Translations under genes and position numbers: made by a program | Shown here: positions 60,237 to 64,000 of the stretch, piece after piece | How the letters are laid out: every line of letters starts with the position of its first letter | How positions within the stretch are numbered: the first letter of the stretch is position 1 | NCBI GenBank assembly: GCA_046091665.1 | Contig: JBJTCD010000097.1 | Location: forward strand, 1-64,000 | Source: CAIUPE01 sp046091665 | GTDB taxonomy: Bacteria > Pseudomonadota > Alphaproteobacteria > Rhizobiales > Beijerinckiaceae | DNA length: 64,000 bases | Reading direction: 5' to 3' | The notes under the pieces: model-generated | What the model was told of the DNA's origin: nothing | Database searches by the model: none | What the model saw: the letters and a program-made list of their open reading frames with translations, nothing else

Positions 60237-62312
60237 ATGCATCGCCTCGCCACACTTGTCGCACTTTTATCGCTCACGCTTTTTGCGCTGGCAGCACTTC
60301 ATCAAACCACAGACGGACTTGATCTCGCTGTTGTTGGCCTCTTGTTGAGTTTAACAACTTGGCGCAGTGCCTTGATGTCGCGTTTTCTTCAAATTCTTGC
60401 GGCGATCTTTGCCTCTGAATTTGTTGTTTTTGGTACGATCTTAACTTTGGCCGAGCGCGGCCTCTGGCCGGAGACCTTCGCGTCATTTCTGCCGCCTGAC
60501 AGTCTTCCCATCACTGTGGGCGTCTTCGGCCTCATCATTCACGCCATCTCGTATATTCCCGGCATCGCCGCGATCATGCGGATTGCGGATCGCTATTTTG
60601 ACGGCCTTACAAAAGTCACCATTCGCCCTTGGCCACTTCCCGCATTTACTATCCGCGAACAAACGCTCTCGCGCGGCTTTGTTGTGTTCTTAGTCCTCAT
60701 AAACCAAGCGCAAGTCGGAATTTCTGTGCGTCTTTCCTATTTCAATCGCGATTGGTTTAACGCGTTAGAAGAAAAAAACAGCGAGCTCTTCTGGCGGCTT
60801 CTCTATACGGTGTTTCTCTTCTGGGCGCTGATTTATATAATCTCGGCAATCGTAGAATATGTAATCCAATCGCAATTAATGATCCGCTGGCGGCGCTGGC
60901 TCACAGAACGTTATGTCGGAGATTGGCTCGGTGATGGCGGTCACTATCGGTTGGCTCTTCAAGGCAACAGCGCCGACAATCCCGATCAACGTATCGCCGA
61001 TGACGTCGATATGTTCATTAGCCGCACTTATAATTTATCGATCTCATTGATCGCAACGCTGAGCTCACTCGTTTCCTTTTCAATCATCCTGTGGTCGATC
61101 TCTTCGAATTTCACTATCCCCGGCACCGATGTTGCGATCCCGGGCTTTTTGTTCTGGGTTGCTTGTCTCTATTCAGGTTTTGGCACACTGATAACCCATC
61201 TCATCGGACGCCGCTTGATCGGACTTTATTTCAACCAGCAAAAATATGAAGCGAGCTTCCGCTTTTCGCTCGCGCGTTTGCGTGAATATGCCGAACAAGT
61301 GGCGCTCCTTCGCGGCGAACCGACTGAACAGCGGCTGCTGATGTCACGCTTCGGTGATGTTATTCGAAATTTTTTGGCCATCGTTTCAGTCAGAAAAATC
61401 TTGATGGCCTTCACTGCTTTTTATGGACAGATCAGCCCCTTTATTCCCTATATTGTTGCCGCTCCCTTTTATTTTATCGGTAAGATTCAGTTGGGTGTCC
61501 TCACCCAAACAGCAAGTGCCTTTGGCCGCGTTGAAGGCGCATTGAGTTACTTCATTGATGCCTATACATCGGTCGCGGATTATCTCTCGGTGGTAAAACG
61601 TCTCACAAGTTTTGATCAAGCGCTTGAACATGCGCGTTCACTTGGCACAACGCCACCTCATATTGAACGCTTCACAGTGCCTTCAACCGATCTTCACGTT
61701 GACGCGCTTCGACTTTCCTTGCCGCATGGCGTGACCATTCTTGAAGCAGATCTCACTTTCCGCCAAGGCGATTCCGTTTTGATTTCGGGTCCCTCGGGTT
61801 CAGGCAAATCGACCTTGCTTCGTGCGCTATCAGGCATCTGGCCTTACGGACAAGGATCAATTCGTTTACCCGAACACGCGTCATTGATGTTGCTTCCGCA
61901 AAAGCCCTATCTGCCACAAGGCACATTGCGTGCGGTGATCTCCTATCCCGCCGCTCCTGATTTTTATTCTGACGATGCAATCCTTGCCGCTCTCACACTT
62001 GTAGGACTCGGTAAATTATCCGGCGCACTTGATGAAGAGGCGATCTGGGCGCAGCGTTTGTCAGGCGGCGAGCAACAACGCATCGCGATGGCGCGGGCTC
62101 TTCTTGCAAAACCTGAATGGCTCTTTCTTGATGAAGCCACAAGCGCGCTCGATGAGGAGAGCGAAAATCGCCTCTATGAAATGTTGAAAGTGAATTTGCC
62201 TGGCGCAACGATCATTTCGATCGGTCATCGCTCGACTTTGAAAGCGTTCCATGCTCGCTCGATCCGACTCGAAGGGAATGACAAGGGACTGTTCACACCG
62301 CGCGAGCTGTGA
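60237..62312 (+). CDS. ABC transporter permease/ATP-binding fusion (SbmA/BacA-like domain)
   Basis: A 691-residue half-transporter. Extra hydrophobic segments (residues 1-120) precede an SbmA_BacA-type membrane domain (LVLINQAQVGISVRLSYFNRDWFNALEEKN; LMIRWRRWLTERYVGDWL; NPDQRIADDVDMF). The ABC domain has Walker A GPSGSGKSTLLRAL near 518-531, signature RLSGGEQQRIAMARALL near 608, and Walker B WLFLDEATSALDEE near 630. This is the YddA/Rv1819c-like group, linked to vitamin B12, peptide or bleomycin-type uptake. It follows the aminotransferase by 32 bp. Confidence 0.9.
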   Translation: MHRLATLVALLSLTLFALAALHQTTDGLDLAVVGLLLSLTTWRSALMSRFLQILAAIFASEFVVFGTILTLAERGLWPETFASFLPPDSLPITVGVFGLIIHAISYIPGIAAIMRIADRYFDGLTKVTIRPWPLPAFTIREQTLSRGFVVFLVLINQAQVGISVRLSYFNRDWFNALEEKNSELFWRLLYTVFLFWALIYIISAIVEYVIQSQLMIRWRRWLTERYVGDWLGDGGHYRLALQGNSADNPDQRIADDVDMFISRTYNLSISLIATLSSLVSFSIILWSISSNFTIPGTDVAIPGFLFWVACLYSGFGTLITHLIGRRLIGLYFNQQKYEASFRFSLARLREYAEQVALLRGEPTEQRLLMSRFGDVIRNFLAIVSVRKILMAFTAFYGQISPFIPYIVAAPFYFIGKIQLGVLTQTASAFGRVEGALSYFIDAYTSVADYLSVVKRLTSFDQALEHARSLGTTPPHIERFTVPSTDLHVDALRLSLPHGVTILEADLTFRQGDSVLISGPSGSGKSTLLRALSGIWPYGQGSIRLPEHASLMLLPQKPYLPQGTLRAVISYPAAPDFYSDDAILAALTLVGLGKLSGALDEEAIWAQRLSGGEQQRIAMARALLAKPEWLFLDEATSALDEESENRLYEMLKVNLPGATIISIGHRSTLKAFHARSIRLEGNDKGLFTPREL

Positions 62313-62341
62313 GGCGCTTTGATGTGAAGCCTGAAATCGGC

Positions 62342-62806
62342 TCAGAACAAAGCCCGATCGAATTTCAATTCGCCTGCTTGGCCAACAAGAATGAGACTGC
62401 CTTCACGTTCTTCCCATTTCGCAGTCGTGCGTAAAGTGAGCAGATAGGCTTTTTCAAGATCCATTTCGGCTTTCGCGCATTCCTTGCGCGTAAGCGCGAG
62501 CGGACCAACCGCTAGACCTTGGTTTTTGAGCGGATAGGCAACGGCTGAAAATGTATTGCAACCGCCAAAACCGCGCATGCGCAATTGCGCATCAAGCTGC
62601 AAGGTTGGTTGATTGAGTCCCACTGATTTTCCATTGAGCGACACGAGCACCCATTGCACGCCCACTGGAAATTGCTTGGGCTGCATCGGTATTAACCCAC
62701 CCGATTTGCCCGCAGGGGGTTGCTCTTGAGCAACCAAAGACGCAGTGAAGATGATAGAGGCAAGAGCCATCATAAAGCTCAACAGAACCAGACGATTGTG
62801 CTTCAT
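62342..62806 (-). CDS. META domain (HslJ-like) exported protein
   Basis: A 154-residue protein with a signal peptide (MKHNRLVLLSFMMALASIIFTASLVAQEQ) and a META/HslJ-like domain: WVLVSLNGKSVGLNQPTLQLDAQLRMRGFGGCNTFSAVAYPL; GPLALTRKECAKAEMDLEKAYL. The GCNTF and TRKEC cysteines are typical. Such proteins are small periplasmic or lipoprotein-like proteins of unknown role, sometimes linked to heat or antibiotic stress. The ATG at 62806 has GAGG 7 nt upstream; the longer frame runs into hisG. Confidence 0.82.
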   Translation of the reverse strand: MKHNRLVLLSFMMALASIIFTASLVAQEQPPAGKSGGLIPMQPKQFPVGVQWVLVSLNGKSVGLNQPTLQLDAQLRMRGFGGCNTFSAVAYPLKNQGLAVGPLALTRKECAKAEMDLEKAYLLTLRTTAKWEEREGSLILVGQAGELKFDRALF

Positions 62807-62850
62807 CGCTCTACCTCTTCTCTTCTTCACCACATCACCCAATACATGAT

Positions 62851-63837
62851 TCATTGACGCTGGAGACGCGCTTCCAACCGATCTGCCAAGAGATTGGTTG
62901 ATGTAAACACATAATCAAGATGCGCCACCGCCACACGCGCCGCGCCTGACGCGATCAACCATTCACTGACATCGAAGATTTTCTTTTTCGGACAATGAAA
63001 CGCAATTTCATCATCCTGTGACGCGACAACCACAACGCCAAAACGCGCCATCGCTTCCGCCGCCAAATTTGAAGGCACAGTGCGAAATGCAGCCCTCACC
63101 GCGCGGTTTGTGCGTGCTTCTTCTTCTGCAGCAATGCGCGCCAAGATCGAGCGCGCAATACGACGCTGCGCGCTTGTCCATGAAGCAGATAGGGACGCTA
63201 CGAGATTAGCTTCGCTTTTCAGCATCACACCATCATCAAGCACTTTAAGCGCATTGGCTTGAAGCGTTGCGCCTGTTGTCGTGATATCGACAATGAGTTC
63301 TGCAGTGCCCGCCGCAGGTGCACCTTCAGTCGCACCAAGGCTTTCAACAATACGATAATCCGTAACACCATGCTCGGCAAAATAGCGGCGCGTCAGATTG
63401 ATATATTTTGTCGCCACACGCATTTTGCGGCCATGCCGTTGACGGAAGGCGGAAGCGACATCTTCAAGATCGGCCATTGTGCGCACATCAATCCAGGCTT
63501 GCGGCACAGCGACAACCACATTCGCATGGCCGAAACCAAGCGGTGCAACAAGTTCAAGCCGTTGATCCGCATCCGCAATCGACTCGCGGATCAAATCTTC
63601 GCCCGTGATTCCGAAATGCACGCCACCTGACGCCAGTTCACGCGCAATTTCTGAGGCCGATAAAAAGAGAACCTCGACATCTTTGAGGCCTTCGATGGCG
63701 CCCCGATAATCACGCGCACCACGCGATTGTTGAAGCGCCAAGCCCGCGCGCGCAAAAAAGGCAAAAGCGTTTTCTTGCAAGCGGCCTTTTGACGGCAAAG
63801 CGATCAAAAGAGGGGTGTCTTGACGCGTCGCATTCAT
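62851..63837 (-). CDS. hisG: ATP phosphoribosyltransferase
   Basis: A 328-residue first enzyme of histidine synthesis, joining ATP and PRPP. LLIALPSKGRLQENAFAFFARAGLAL, GGVHFGITGEDLI, MRVATKYINLTRRYFAEHGV and the PRPP-binding ELIVDITTTGATLQANALKVLDDG are present. It is longer than the short HisG (about 220) of HisZ-dependent bacteria but has no obvious ACT-like regulatory domain; a HisZ partner is encoded immediately upstream, overlapping as ATGA. Similar HisG proteins are known in Hyphomicrobiales. Confidence 0.93.
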   Translation of the reverse strand: MNATRQDTPLLIALPSKGRLQENAFAFFARAGLALQQSRGARDYRGAIEGLKDVEVLFLSASEIARELASGGVHFGITGEDLIRESIADADQRLELVAPLGFGHANVVVAVPQAWIDVRTMADLEDVASAFRQRHGRKMRVATKYINLTRRYFAEHGVTDYRIVESLGATEGAPAAGTAELIVDITTTGATLQANALKVLDDGVMLKSEANLVASLSASWTSAQRRIARSILARIAAEEEARTNRAVRAAFRTVPSNLAAEAMARFGVVVVASQDDEIAFHCPKKKIFDVSEWLIASGAARVAVAHLDYVFTSTNLLADRLEARLQRQ

Positions 63838-64000
63838 GCCGCGCCTCCTTGCAATCGATCAATAAACACCGCGCAGCCTACAGCCGGAATAACGTCCGCA
63901 GCGCCAAGCAATTTCAACAGTCGGTCATAACGACCGCCACCGACAATCACGCGTTGATCACTCTTGCGGCGAATTTCAAATACTGCCCCGGTATAATAAT
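63834..64000 (-). CDS. hisZ: ATP phosphoribosyltransferase regulatory subunit, 3' part
   Basis: Translating the minus strand from 64000 gives an open frame ending at 63834-63836 with TGA, overlapping the hisG ATG as ATGA. The visible 54 residues include YYTGAVFEIRRKSDQRVI, VGGGRYDRLLKLLG and PAVGCAVFIDRL, which are the terminal motifs of the class II His-tRNA-synthetase-like HisZ. The rest lies beyond the window. HisZ activates and regulates HisG. Confidence 0.9.
   Translation of the reverse strand, partial: YYTGAVFEIRRKSDQRVIVGGGRYDRLLKLLGAADVIPAVGCAVFIDRLQGGAA

Noticed and set aside
1..64000. tRNA, rRNA, CRISPR array or complete insertion sequence
   Set aside because: No T-loop consensus (GGTTCGAATCC type), no rRNA motifs, no regular spacer-repeat array and no transposase frame were found by eye; a tRNAscan or ISfinder search would be decisive.

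Overview
The window is a chromosomal stretch of an alphaproteobacterium, most likely an order Hyphomicrobiales (Rhizobiales) member of medium GC content. The indicators are a CcrM-type GANTC methyltransferase next to rnhB, the gene blocks uvrC-pgsA-moaD-moaE, petABC-trmL-hemF, lgt-midA-pgeF and hisZ-hisG, a DUF1491/peptidoglycan-binding/histidine-kinase operon, and Omp25-like beta-barrel proteins. Nearly all of it is ordinary, densely packed core genome on both strands. I see no rRNA, tRNA, CRISPR array, prophage or intact insertion sequence.

Layout. 1-1300: AT-rich edge with a small HTH regulator and an exported trypsin-like protease. 1400-6050: Fe-S-cluster-like YcgN protein, a DUF2336 protein with possible CtrA and GANTC sites upstream, a small ABM-like protein, and an operon of sensor kinase, peptidoglycan-binding protein, DUF1491 and Ldh-type dehydrogenase closed by a strong terminator at about 4012-4041. 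8000-12000: SufE, CsaA, TetR, ProC, YbjN and UbiK. 12100-15600: lgt-midA-pgeF and a pteridine-reductase-like SDR. 15700-17300: two outer-membrane beta-barrels. 17300-25350: GST, rlmJ, RNase T2, a 1213-residue fused hydantoinase/oxoprolinase, an extensin-like lipoprotein and a Tim44-like protein. 25400-29900: moaE, moaD, pgsA, uvrC and a divergent orphan modA. 29900-34200: isochorismatase-like, msrB, sodB, Fe-ADH and an orphan TakP-like TRAP binding protein. 34350-37540: rplY, pth, a vapBC-like toxin-antitoxin pair and ychF. 37543-38724: a gene-poor island of intergenic repeats with one small unknown gene, preceded by an elaborately foldable RNA-like element. 38725-43100: apt, mtnP and the cytochrome bc1 operon. 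43366-49041: trmL, hemF, an aminotransferase, an M20 peptidase, a Pta-like enzyme and a GST. 49195-55740: a sensor kinase, cobT, a P450 directly coupled to ccrM, rnhB and a radical SAM protein. 55893-64000: a GT-like protein, a DnaA-box-like cluster, an OYE-family reductase, speB, an aminotransferase, an ABC exporter, a META protein, hisG and the 3' end of hisZ.

The most interesting item is the multi-hairpin element at 38042-38236 upstream of the small gene at 37775-38014. Its hairpins contain G-U pairs on the minus strand where the plus strand has A-C mismatches. That pattern argues for a minus-strand structured RNA of about 190 nt ending in a terminator that shares bases with the closing helix, so it could be a riboswitch-like attenuator or an independent ncRNA. 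Second is the toxin-antitoxin pair inserted between pth and ychF, whose promoter overlaps four tandem 8-bp CACGA repeats. Third are possible cell-cycle sites (CtrA-like, GANTC and DnaA-box-like) and a P450 gene that starts one base after the ccrM stop codon. All functional calls rest on reading motifs by eye; no database search was possible.
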